A DNA stretch of 32,044 nucleotides from an uncultured Alteromonas sp. (GTDB taxonomy: Bacteria > Pseudomonadota > Gammaproteobacteria > Enterobacterales > Alteromonadaceae), in NCBI RefSeq assembly GCF_913058315.1, contig NZ_CAJXQY010000044.1, positions 1-32,044 on the forward strand, given 5' to 3'. This document shows, piece by piece, positions 8,608 to 16,434 of the stretch (position 1 is its first letter; each line of letters opens with the position of its first letter). The notes under the pieces are model-generated. The model ran no database searches, had not been told where the DNA came from, and was given only the letters and a program-made list of their open reading frames with translations. Made by a program: the position numbers and the translations under genes.

Positions 8608-9368
8608 TAGTGGCTCTCTCCTTGAGGTGCGCGGTTAACCTGCGAATACGCCGCCGGCAGGTAACGTTCTCCAGCTCGGTCCTGATGCTCATAGCCCACT
8701 TTCATGTACGCAGCGAGTGTTAGTAATCCCAACACCAGGAAGAACAGTGTGAGCACCCACTTGGCCAGAGTCAGGCGTTTGCGACCGACTTTGGGATCCT
8801 TACCCATAAACCAGCCCCACTTGACCATAACCCGGTACAGCCCTATACCGCCGTGGAGCTCTACCACAAATAACAGAATTAAATACAACGGCCACATGCG
8901 CCCGGACCACACCCGGTCGGAAGAGGCAAAGGGGCCAATGTCCGCCGGATGCATAATTAACTGGTATAAATGCACTGAGGCTAAAAAGAACAACGCAAAG
9001 CCAGTTACTACCTGTACATACCACAGGTAGCTGTCGGTGTGTCGCACGCCGCCGAGGTGCTTGTGTAAAGTACGATACTGGCGGTGCGTGGCCGGAAATT
9101 TACGCATGGCCAGGAAAGCATGCAGTATGATTAACGACAGGATAAAGAGGGCAAACAAGCTCACCAGAATCGGATAGCCCTTGCCAAAGATGGGCTCGCC
9201 CTCAAACATCTTGGTAACCCAGTACATGGCATCGTTACCCAGTAAAATACTCGATACCATAAACATATGGGCCCACATAAACAGAGCCAGGATGATTCCG
9301 CTGACACTTTGCAGCATATCCATCACAGCGGGGCCGCGGGGGCTGGTTAACGCATTTTTAAACAGCAC
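8607..9368 (-). CDS. frdC: fumarate reductase diheme cytochrome b subunit
   Basis: 253 residues with five membrane helices, anchoring FrdAB and oxidising quinol. Four histidines, His34, 83, 133 and 172, sit exactly ten residues before the haem ligands of Wolinella FrdC (44, 93, 143, 182). Glu170 matches Wolinella Glu180, the key residue of the transmembrane proton 'E-pathway', and Glu56 matches Glu66 needed for menaquinol oxidation. These matches strongly suggest a menaquinol-dependent diheme QFR. The start is GTG at 9368, with GGAG eight bases upstream; this ribosome site lies in a hairpin loop (see 9372-9410). First gene of the frdCAB operon. Confidence 0.92.
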   Translation of the reverse strand: MLFKNALTSPRGPAVMDMLQSVSGIILALFMWAHMFMVSSILLGNDAMYWVTKMFEGEPIFGKGYPILVSLFALFILSLIILHAFLAMRKFPATHRQYRTLHKHLGGVRHTDSYLWYVQVVTGFALFFLASVHLYQLIMHPADIGPFASSDRVWSGRMWPLYLILLFVVELHGGIGLYRVMVKWGWFMGKDPKVGRKRLTLAKWVLTLFFLVLGLLTLAAYMKVGYEHQDRAGERYLPAAYSQVNRAPQGESH

Positions 9369-9371
9369 AGC

Positions 9372-9410
9372 ACTTTCTCCCTGAAAGTCGGGTTCCCTGC
9401 GGGCAGGGAA
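9372..9410 (-). promoter_or_regulatory. frdC 5' leader hairpins enclosing the ribosome binding site
   Basis: Read on the minus strand, the leader first folds as TTCCCTG/CAGGGAA (9404-9410 with 9393-9399, loop of four). It then folds as ACTTTC/GAAAGT (9383-9388 with 9372-9377), whose five-base loop AGGGA holds the frdC Shine-Dalgarno sequence. The TTTCCCTG arm of the first hairpin could instead pair with the CAGGGAGAAA ribosome-site segment, giving a possible switch. Pairing is seen in the sequence; regulation is inference. Confidence 0.4.
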
Positions 9411-9610
9411 AGTTGGCCTGAGTAAGATGATCGTAAATGTTGCGTTTTACTTTGTTATGACATGGCCGGTGGGGATTGCATCAGACGACAGCACAAACCA
9501 TGTGATGTTGGGTTTACCTTACGGTACTAAAATGCCCGGTGCAATATGCAGGCATTGCAATAAAGCCAATGTTTGTTCTGGATCATAAAGGCCTTATGCT
9601 CGCCCTGTGC

Positions 9611-9624
9611 ATTTTTGCAAAAAT
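9611..9624. promoter_or_regulatory. 14-base perfect palindrome ATTTTTGCAAAAAT
   Basis: A perfect dyad in the divergent frdC/hydrolase spacer, so it could be an operator acting on either gene. I do not recognise the regulator. AT-rich palindromes of this length also arise by chance at low frequency. Confidence 0.3.
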
Positions 9625-9719
9625 AACGGATATTCGGATTAATAGGCAATAAAGCTAAACGTTCATTCTATCGGTTTGTCCACACCTTCTGGAATAATTA
9701 CAGCATACAAGAAGTGCTT

Positions 9720-9746
9720 CCCGGTTTGCTTAACAAAACGGGTTTT
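9720..9746 (+). terminator. terminator-like hairpin upstream of the YcjY-like gene
   Basis: CCCGGTTTG (9720-9728) pairs with CAAAACGGG (9734-9742) with one mismatch, loop CTTAA, followed by TTTT. It ends 107 bases before the hydrolase start and no protein gene precedes it on this strand. It could end a small RNA or attenuate the hydrolase transcript. Confidence 0.45.
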
Positions 9747-9853
9747 CAGGCTTACCCCAGGTACTTCTTAAGATAAGAGATTATCAAGTAATACGAGCAG
9801 TTTACCTGCTTTTATTGACTCTTTTTATGTTTAGTAAAGCCGAGGAGGCAATT

Positions 9854-10819
9854 ATGCAGTTAACTCAGGAATGGGATAAAATTTTCCCACAAAGCAACCA
9901 GGTGGTACACCAGAAAGTCACCTTTAAAAACCGCTATGGTATTACTTTAGCCGCCGATTTTTATTTGCCTAAAAATTCTGATGGAAAGAAATTACCCGCC
10001 ATTGCTGTGAGCGGTCCGTACGGGGCAGTAAAAGAACAGGCGTCGGGTTTATATGCGCAAACGCTGGCCGAACGTGGTTATGCTACCGTGGCATTTGACC
10101 CGTCATATACCGGTGAAAGTGGTGGCGAGCCCCGCAACCTTTCATCGCCTGAAATCAACACTGAAGATTTCAGCGCAGCGGTGGATTTTCTTGGCCTGCA
10201 GGACAATATTGACCGCAACCTGATTGGCGTGGTGGGTATTTGTGGCTTTGGTGGTATGGCGTTAAATGCGGCGGCGGCCGACAAACGGATCAAAGCGGTT
10301 GTTACTACCAGTATGTACGAAATGTCCCGCGTTATGGCGAAAGGCTATTTTGACTCAATGACCAAAGAAGAACGTTCTGAAGCATTAGCGCAGATGAGCG
10401 AGCAACGTTGGGAAGATGCTGCTAACGGCGAGCCCACACCGGCACCGCAAGGCTTACCCAGTGAGCTGAATGGTGATGAGCCGGAATTTGTGGCCAACTA
10501 CTTCGACTTTTATAAAACGGCGCGTGGCTTCCACCCTCGTTCGGTTAACTCCAATGGCCGGTGGACAGCCACCACCGCATTGTCGTTTATGAATATGCCG
10601 CTGCTCACTTATATTGATGAAATCGCGCCCCGCCCTATTTTATTGATTGCCGGTGAAAATGCCCACTCGAAGTATTTTACCGATGATGCCTATAACGCGG
10701 CAGCTGAGCCCAAGGAGAAACTCATTTTCGACGGTATGGTGCACGTAGATTTATATGATCAGCTGGATAAAATTCCCTTCGATAAAATCGACAGCTTCTT
10801 TGCCGATAATTTGCAATAG
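9854..10819 (+). CDS. YcjY-like alpha/beta hydrolase
   Basis: 321 residues from the ATG at 9854, chosen because GAGGAGG ends six bases upstream; an in-frame ATG at 9815 lacks a ribosome site. The protein is an alpha/beta hydrolase of the E. coli YcjY / dienelactone-hydrolase-like group. The nucleophile elbow VGICGFGGMALNAAAADKR carries Cys in place of Ser, as in that group. An early loop GPYGAVKEQASGLYAQ and a late acid/His pair (LLIAGENAHSKYF, then GMVHVDLYDQ) complete the pattern. There is no signal peptide, so it is cytoplasmic. Substrate is unknown. It stands alone between a hairpin at 9720 and a terminator at 10830. YcjY itself has no firmly known physiological substrate that I can cite. 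Confidence 0.8.
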   Translation: MQLTQEWDKIFPQSNQVVHQKVTFKNRYGITLAADFYLPKNSDGKKLPAIAVSGPYGAVKEQASGLYAQTLAERGYATVAFDPSYTGESGGEPRNLSSPEINTEDFSAAVDFLGLQDNIDRNLIGVVGICGFGGMALNAAAADKRIKAVVTTSMYEMSRVMAKGYFDSMTKEERSEALAQMSEQRWEDAANGEPTPAPQGLPSELNGDEPEFVANYFDFYKTARGFHPRSVNSNGRWTATTALSFMNMPLLTYIDEIAPRPILLIAGENAHSKYFTDDAYNAAAEPKEKLIFDGMVHVDLYDQLDKIPFDKIDSFFADNLQ

Positions 10820-10829
10820 GTAGCTTGAT

Positions 10830-10861
10830 AACCCGCCAGTGAATACCCTGGCGGGTTTTTT
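10830..10861 (+). terminator. Rho-independent terminator after the YcjY-like gene
   Basis: AACCCGCCAG (10830-10839) pairs perfectly with CTGGCGGGTT (10848-10857), loop of eight, followed directly by a T tract. It lies eleven bases after the stop codon. Confidence 0.93.
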
Positions 10862-10906
10862 GCTTTTACGCATTATACTAACTGTAATTCACGGATGAGT
10901 ATTGAT

Positions 10907-12454
10907 ATGAAAAGGCCTTTTTTATATACCGCGATTGCAACAGCAAGTGCTTTATCTGCGCCGGTTATGGCGGCAAGTTGCGATGACCTGGCGAATTTAT
11001 CACTCCACGCCGTCGAGATTAATTCTGCGGCAGTGCAGAGCGCGCAAACCTTACCTCCGGATCCTATGAGCGGGATGACTGGCAGCTCACCTACCGCGGT
11101 TGAAGTGGGGGCACACTGCCTGGTGGAAGGGAAAATTGAAGACCGTCAGGGGGTTAATGGCCGCTATGGTATTCGTTTCCAACTACGCATGCCGCAGCAG
11201 TGGAATGGTCGCTTTTTATTCCAGGGCGGCGGTGGAACCGACGGCTTTATCGCGCCAGCAATCGGTACAGTTCCGAGCACCGGGAGTTCAGCTACACCGG
11301 CGATTAAACGCGGCTACGCGGTTGTTAGTATGGATGGTGGCCATAACGGGCGCGGGTTCGATTTCGCTGCCGACCAGCAGGCCCGGGTTGATTTGGGGTA
11401 TGCGTCGATAGGAAAAGTGACAGCAACGGCGAAGACGCTGATCCGTACTTATTACAATAAGGCGCCGGTAGAGTCGTATTTCATGGGATGCTCTAACGGT
11501 GGCCGTGAAGCGATGATGGCTGCACAGAGCTTTCCGCTTGAATTCGACGGTATAGTGGCCGGGAATCCAGGTTTTCATTTAAGCCGGGCGGCGGTGTCTG
11601 CGGTGTGGGAAGTGGAGCAATTTGAAAAAATAGCCTCGCCTGAAAAGTTGTATCAGGCTTTTAGTCAATCTGATTTAGACACCGTTTCGGCGGCTATTTT
11701 GCAACAATGCGATGGCCTTGATGGGTTGGAAGACGGCATTGTAACCGCTTATGCCAAATGCGATTTTAACCCTCAGAGTCTGCGCGGTAAGCTGGATGAT
11801 GACAAGCTTGAGACCCTGATTACCATTATGCAGGGCGCAACCGACGAGGCGGGTAATCAACTTTACACTGGCTGGCCGTGGGATCCGGCCATCAATACTC
11901 CGGGCTGGCGCGCGTGGAAAATTGGCAGCGAAAATCGCCCGGCTTTACACCAGATCCTAAGTGTCCCCTCCACGGGCGCAGTGTTTATGACACCGACACA
12001 ATCGATACCCGATGAGCCAGATTTTGTTGCCCTGAGCGAAAATGTGGCCGAGGTCGGCGGCTATTTTGATGCCAACGACACCTACATGACCACCTTTGCT
12101 GACCGTGGCGGTAAAATGGTGATCTTCCAGGGACTCGCCGATCCGATTTTCTCAGCCATTGATATTGCTGATTGGTATGAGCAAACCCAACAGGATACCG
12201 GTACGGAAGTGGCCAGGTTGTTTATGGTGCCCGGCATGACTCATTGCGGCGGCGGTAACGGATTGGAAGACTTCGACCCGTTAACGGTACTGGAAAACTG
12301 GCGAAGCACCGGCAAAGCCCCTGAAACGATGACAGTAAGCGGGTCTTCTGAGCCTGCGCGACAAATGCCGCTTTGTGCTTATCCTGACTACGCTAACTAC
12401 ACCGGCGGAGATAAAAATAAACTCGAGAGTTATACCTGTGTAACCCCCGAGTAA
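10907..12454 (+). CDS. secreted tannase/feruloyl esterase family protein
   Basis: 515 residues from the ATG at 10907. GGATGAG seven bases upstream serves this ATG; another in-frame ATG at 10895 overlaps that ribosome site and would add four residues. An N-terminal signal peptide (MKRPFLYTAIATASALSAPVMA) predicts export. The CS-D-HC layout of the tannase family is visible: Cys-Ser in FMGCSNGGREAM, Asp in QGLADPIFS, and His-Cys in GMTHCGGG. YAVVSMDGGHNG is also typical. The family cleaves gallate or hydroxycinnamate esters from plant or algal material; substrate cannot be told apart from sequence here. A terminator isolates it from the upstream gene, and it converges on glpK with 23 bases between stops. 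Confidence 0.87.
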   Translation: MKRPFLYTAIATASALSAPVMAASCDDLANLSLHAVEINSAAVQSAQTLPPDPMSGMTGSSPTAVEVGAHCLVEGKIEDRQGVNGRYGIRFQLRMPQQWNGRFLFQGGGGTDGFIAPAIGTVPSTGSSATPAIKRGYAVVSMDGGHNGRGFDFAADQQARVDLGYASIGKVTATAKTLIRTYYNKAPVESYFMGCSNGGREAMMAAQSFPLEFDGIVAGNPGFHLSRAAVSAVWEVEQFEKIASPEKLYQAFSQSDLDTVSAAILQQCDGLDGLEDGIVTAYAKCDFNPQSLRGKLDDDKLETLITIMQGATDEAGNQLYTGWPWDPAINTPGWRAWKIGSENRPALHQILSVPSTGAVFMTPTQSIPDEPDFVALSENVAEVGGYFDANDTYMTTFADRGGKMVIFQGLADPIFSAIDIADWYEQTQQDTGTEVARLFMVPGMTHCGGGNGLEDFDPLTVLENWRSTGKAPETMTVSGSSEPARQMPLCAYPDYANYTGGDKNKLESYTCVTPE

Positions 12455-12477
12455 CGGCGGACTGGATAACGGCAGCC

Positions 12478-13974
12478 CTACTCTGCCATGAGCAGGGTTG
12501 CTTTCACCGCTTTATGCCATTGGGTTAAACGATGTTCGCGGTCGCTGTCTGAAGCATTGGCTTCAAACTGACGCTGGCAGGGGTTTGCCTCGGCCAGTTG
12601 ATTCAGGTCAGTAATCGCTCCGGCCTGAAAAGCTGCCAGCAGCGCAGCCCCCAGGGCAGTGGTTTCCATTACCTTTGGTCTTACTACCGGCGCATCCAGG
12701 GTGTCGGCCAGATACTGACAAAACCATTCATTCGCCACCATCCCGCCATCTACTTTTAAAATAGTGGGGCGAATGCCACCACTGCTCATGGCGGTGACTA
12801 AATCATGGGTTTGAAAACATATCGATTCGAGCGTGGCACGAACTATGTCATGGGCCGTTGTGGCGCGGGTAATGCCAAATACCGCGCCGCGGGCCTGGGG
12901 ATCCCAGTGCGGTGCGCCAAGGCCGGTGAATGCAGGCACTACCACCAGACCATGCTCATTACCTACCTGACCGGCAATGGCTTCGGAGTCGGCCGCTTTC
13001 TCGATTAAGCCAAGCCCGTCGCGCAACCACTGCACCGCCGCTCCGGCGACAAAAATAGAGCCCTCTACGGCATAGTGCGTAATACCATTGAGCCGGTATG
13101 CAATGGTGGTGAGCAAACCGGTGTGGTTGATTTCACAGCTCGGGCCGGTATTGACCAGTGCAAAGCAGCCCGTGCCGTAAGTAGCTTTAACGCTACCCGG
13201 TGTTACACAGCCCTGGCCCACCATAGCCGCTTGTTGATCACCGGCCACACCGCTGATATTAAGCGCTAAAGGTAATAGTGACGGCGCTGTCTGACCGAAG
13301 TGGTCAGCACTGTCCTTTACCTCAGGCAGCATGCTGGCCGGGATATCGAAGAGTGCTAACAGCTCCTCATCCCAGGCCTGACTATGAATATTAAACAAGC
13401 TGGTGCGACTGGCATTGGTCACGTCGGTAGCATGCACTTTACCGCCGGTGAGTCGCCAGATTAAAAAGGTATCAACGGTTCCAAACAGCAGTTTATTGCT
13501 GACAGCAAGATTGGCCGCGCCGTCTACATTATCGAGGATCCAGCGTATCTTACTGGCCGAAAAATACGGGTCCAGTTTGAGACCGGTTTTTTGTTGTACG
13601 AGCTTTTCGTGTACTGATAGGCTTTTGCAATAAGCGCTGGTTCGACGATCCTGCCAGACAATGGCGTTATACAAAGGTTGGCCGGTGTCTTTGTGCCATA
13701 CCAGCGTGGTTTCCCGTTGATTAGTAATGCCCGTATGCTGCACTGAAAGATTCCTTTCTGTGGCAACGGCCAGCGCCTCTCGGGTAACGTTAAGTACCGA
13801 TTCCCAGAGCTCTTCCGGAGCTTGCTCTACCCAGCCATTTTGGGGGTAATACTGCGGAAACTCCTGCTGCGCAGTGTAAACAATATCAAATTGCTCATTA
13901 AACAAAATGGCTCTGGAAGACGTGGTTCCCTGATCAATGGCCAGATAGGCAGAATTCCCGGTCGCGGCAGGCAT
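12478..13974 (-). CDS. glpK: glycerol kinase
   Basis: 498 residues, normal GlpK length. It phosphorylates glycerol with ATP to sn-glycerol 3-phosphate in the cytoplasm. Seen motifs are DQGTTSSRA (14-22, phosphate loop), NQRETTLVW, the ISGVAGDQQAAMVGQGC segment, YGTGCFALVNTG and KVDGGMVANEWFCQYLAD. The ATG at 13974 has only a weak ribosome site. glpF, glpD and glpR are not adjacent, so glycerol uptake and the dehydrogenase must be encoded elsewhere. No GlpR-like operator was recognised in the 241-base divergent spacer upstream. Confidence 0.95.
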   Translation of the reverse strand: MPAATGNSAYLAIDQGTTSSRAILFNEQFDIVYTAQQEFPQYYPQNGWVEQAPEELWESVLNVTREALAVATERNLSVQHTGITNQRETTLVWHKDTGQPLYNAIVWQDRRTSAYCKSLSVHEKLVQQKTGLKLDPYFSASKIRWILDNVDGAANLAVSNKLLFGTVDTFLIWRLTGGKVHATDVTNASRTSLFNIHSQAWDEELLALFDIPASMLPEVKDSADHFGQTAPSLLPLALNISGVAGDQQAAMVGQGCVTPGSVKATYGTGCFALVNTGPSCEINHTGLLTTIAYRLNGITHYAVEGSIFVAGAAVQWLRDGLGLIEKAADSEAIAGQVGNEHGLVVVPAFTGLGAPHWDPQARGAVFGITRATTAHDIVRATLESICFQTHDLVTAMSSGGIRPTILKVDGGMVANEWFCQYLADTLDAPVVRPKVMETTALGAALLAAFQAGAITDLNQLAEANPCQRQFEANASDSDREHRLTQWHKAVKATLLMAE

Positions 13975-14215
13975 AAATCGCTCGCTATTGAATGAGTTAT
14001 AATATCTGTAGTGTAACGGGATGCCAGCGGAACGCCAGCCCCTGACCGTCAGCCATCATCGGCAATGATATTTTTAAATAGGCCAATTTATTGCTTTGCT
14101 GCCTGCCATTTTTACTTTAATGTAAGTTAATACTTATTTTAACAAGCAGTTCCCGCTCCTACCTGCAGCATCAGCGGTTTATTCTTTAACGACCTTTACA
14201 ACTCAAGGATGAAAT

Positions 14216-15484
14216 ATGACTCGCCTTCGCTGCTTAAGTGCTTTACTTGCACTGTTCTCTTGTGCCTCTCTGACTGCTGCTCACGCCGATGAATGGCAAC
14301 AAATACCGGTGCCAGCCACAGTGGAAATTATTAACGACCAGGGGCAACCGCAAACGCTGACACCGGCGTGTGCACTGGAGACTATCACCGATCCCGCTAC
14401 CGGAGCGGTTATTCCAAACGATTTCCACTTTTACTTTAAACCGGGAAACGCCGGTAAATTAGTGGTTTTCTTTAATGGTGGCGGTGCCTGTTGGAACGAC
14501 GCGACCTGCGTAACATCACTGGCGCTGAGCGGTGTGCCAGGCGGCCGCCCTACTTATAATCCGTCGATGTACACCGAAAATTCGCCGCTGAGTGCCGGGG
14601 GCATATTCGACGACGATAATCCGCGTAATCCCTTTGCCAACTGGAGTAAGGTGTTTATTCCTTATTGCACCGGCGATATTCACATTGGTTCAAACGATGT
14701 GGTTTATGAAGATACCACAGGCATGATCACCGGTGTGCCGGCCGCACCGGTACCGGTTCGCCACCGCGGCTTCGATAACTTTATGGCCGTACGTGAGTGG
14801 TTAAAAGACTACTATGCCCATAGTACTGTTAAACCCCGCAGAATGCTGGTTGCCGGTTCCAGTGCTGGTGGTTATGGTGCCACGATTAATTTCCCGTATC
14901 TGCAGGCTGCGTTCCCGCGGGCCCGCACGGCATTGTTGAGTGATGGTGCTGCCGGCGTATTGTCCGCAGGGTTCGTCGAAACAACCTTTTCCTTCGACCA
15001 GACCTGGGGGGTTGAAAACAGCCTGGCTCCCATGTTTGCTCAGTTTATGGGCGCTTATCAGGCGGCTACGCTGAATCAGGATATGATGGGCATGCTGGCA
15101 GCGAGCTATCCGAATGTACGTTTTGCCCAGTACTCCACGCAATTGGATGCGGTGCAGGTGCTGTTTTATAAAATTTCCTCAGAAATTGACGCCGGCAACA
15201 TGGATCCTTTTACCTGGGGCCTAACTGAGGAAGACTACCTGCTGTTTATGGAGTGGAGTGCGGCAATGACTGGCTCTTACACATTCCTTAACGAATACGT
15301 GCCAAACTATCAGTATTTTATTGGTGCTGGCGATGCCCATACCGTGCTCACCAATACCTACCTTACTGCACCAGATGCCAACCCGTTTTATGATGAACGG
15401 GCGGGGCGCATGCGGTTTACTCGCTGGCTTCATGAGTTCGCCAATCGCTGGCAATTCCGAAAAAACAGTGTGATAGACCAATAA
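14216..15484 (+). CDS. secreted pectinacetylesterase/Notum-like esterase
   Basis: 422 residues with a clear signal peptide ending near LTAAHA-DEW (cleavage about 24/25). Family marks are VVFFNGGGACWN (83-94, oxyanion loop), IPYCTGDIHIGS (148-159), the nucleophile Ser216 in AGSSAGGYGA, and a late GDAHTVL that supplies Asp/His. These fit the PAE (PF03283) family, which includes plant pectin acetylesterases, animal Notum and bacterial relatives of uncertain substrate. It is likely periplasmic or secreted. It lies divergent to glpK and within 5 kb of two other esterase-type hydrolases, hinting at use of acylated polysaccharides or lipids, but that link is inference. Confidence 0.83.
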   Translation: MTRLRCLSALLALFSCASLTAAHADEWQQIPVPATVEIINDQGQPQTLTPACALETITDPATGAVIPNDFHFYFKPGNAGKLVVFFNGGGACWNDATCVTSLALSGVPGGRPTYNPSMYTENSPLSAGGIFDDDNPRNPFANWSKVFIPYCTGDIHIGSNDVVYEDTTGMITGVPAAPVPVRHRGFDNFMAVREWLKDYYAHSTVKPRRMLVAGSSAGGYGATINFPYLQAAFPRARTALLSDGAAGVLSAGFVETTFSFDQTWGVENSLAPMFAQFMGAYQAATLNQDMMGMLAASYPNVRFAQYSTQLDAVQVLFYKISSEIDAGNMDPFTWGLTEEDYLLFMEWSAAMTGSYTFLNEYVPNYQYFIGAGDAHTVLTNTYLTAPDANPFYDERAGRMRFTRWLHEFANRWQFRKNSVIDQ

Positions 15485-15496
15485 CGTAATGACACC

Positions 15497-15522
15497 GGGG
15501 CTCTGCCTGCTGGCAAAGCCCC
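15497..15522. terminator. hairpin between convergent genes
   Basis: GGGGCTCTGCC (15497-15507) pairs with GGCAAAGCCCC (15512-15522) with one mismatch and a four-base loop. It sits in the 49-base gap between two converging stop codons. No T tract follows on either strand, so it may block transcription only weakly or act to protect mRNA ends. Confidence 0.4.
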
Positions 15523-15533
15523 GTTGGCAGGTG

Positions 15534-16265
15534 TTAAGCAATCAACATCAACAAACCGCCACCAATCATAAACAGATTTTCCGACAGCGAGACAAAACCC
15601 AGGGGCACATTACTGTCGCCGCCTACGCAGGCACATTTGAGCTCACGTTTGTCGACGTATACGGCTTTAAATACTGAGACAGCACCAACGGTTCCGATAA
15701 ACAGAGAGACTGGCGCTACCCATAAGGCCGGTAAACCCGCAATCATGCCTATTCCTGCGTAGGCTTCCAGAAACGGATACAAATAACCATAGCGCAGCCA
15801 TCGCATGGCAAGAAGATCGTAGGTAATGAAGGACTGGGTAAAACTGTATAAGTCCTGCAACTTCTGGACTGCCAGAAAGCTCATGCTGATGGCAATAAAG
15901 TGTAATAATGAAGACAAACTGAGTAATGCATTGCCGCTGGCAAACTGCCAGCCCAGGGTCATTAATGCGGCCACTGAGAAGATGGCGATTACCGGGGTAT
16001 ACGTAGTGCCGGTCTGCCCGGCTGTGCCTTTGCCGAAGAACTCTCTGAGCTTGTCGTAACCGCCTATCCGTTGTCCGTTAATAAACGTTTGTGGGGTCGT
16101 TTCGACATCATGTTGCTGTTTAAAGGCGTCGGTCTCAGAGCGGGAAGATAACTGATGATCTTCAACCTCGTAGCCTTCACGCTCCAGTAAGTCTTTTGAG
16201 CGCAAGCCAAACGGGCAAATGTGTTTCGGCGTAACCATACGATAGAGTTTCGCTGTTTGACTCAT
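15534..16265 (-). CDS. glutaredoxin-MauE fusion membrane protein
   Basis: 243 residues from the ATG at 16265, chosen because GGAGGAAG lies just upstream; the frame stays open ten codons further. Residues 1-80 form a glutaredoxin domain with a monothiol CPFG site (Cys17), TPQTFI (57-62, cis-Pro loop) and GGYDKL (68-73). Residues 88-243 hold about four membrane helices resembling MauE/DoxX, with TYDLLAMRWLRYGYLYPFLEAYAG and a late CxC pair (Cys211, Cys213) in KCACVGGDSNVPLG followed by ENLFMIGGG. MauE helps form disulfides in methylamine dehydrogenase maturation, but no mau genes are here. A role in passing electrons or disulfides across the inner membrane is inferred. A DUF3224-like gene lies upstream on the same strand. 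Confidence 0.8.
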   Translation of the reverse strand: MSQTAKLYRMVTPKHICPFGLRSKDLLEREGYEVEDHQLSSRSETDAFKQQHDVETTPQTFINGQRIGGYDKLREFFGKGTAGQTGTTYTPVIAIFSVAALMTLGWQFASGNALLSLSSLLHFIAISMSFLAVQKLQDLYSFTQSFITYDLLAMRWLRYGYLYPFLEAYAGIGMIAGLPALWVAPVSLFIGTVGAVSVFKAVYVDKRELKCACVGGDSNVPLGFVSLSENLFMIGGGLLMLIA

Positions 16266-16371
16266 GACTTCCTCCATAGTGAAAACTGTACACACCAGAT
16301 GAGCCTGAACTGCAATAATTACCGCTCAGAACACTCATTGCGGGTATTTTCGGACTCTACAGAGGTAGGTT

Positions 16372-16388
16372 GCAGGAATTATTCCTGC
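16372..16388. repeat. 17-base palindrome between two minus-strand genes
   Basis: GCAGGAAT and ATTCCTGC flank a central T. It may be an operator for the glutaredoxin-MauE gene, whose start lies about 105 bases downstream on the minus strand, or a small hairpin. No T tract of terminator length follows. Confidence 0.3.
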
Positions 16389-16434
16389 TTTGCTCAGTGT
16401 TGGTATAACTGCTCCCAATCTGTTTTGGAGGGGA

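Larger units (their letters stand above)
9369..9853. other. 485-base divergent intergenic region between frdC and the YcjY-like gene
   Basis: No protein gene is evident. It holds the frdC leader hairpins (9372-9410), a bulged hairpin (AATGCC 9531-9536 and TGCA 9540-9543 with TGCA 9547-9550 and GGCATT 9551-9556), a 14-base perfect palindrome at 9611-9624, and a terminator-like hairpin at 9720-9746 pointing toward the hydrolase gene. This much structure leaves room for a small RNA or an attenuated leader. Promoters for both flanking genes must lie here, but I could not place boxes reliably. Confidence 0.55.

Noticed and set aside
9500..9516. TGTGA half-site suggesting a CRP box upstream of frdC
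   Set aside because: The right half does not match TCACA at the proper distance. No good FNR box was found either.
9815..9853. Upstream ATG extending the YcjY-like protein by 13 residues
   Set aside because: GAGGAGG sits inside that extension at ideal spacing to the ATG at 9854.
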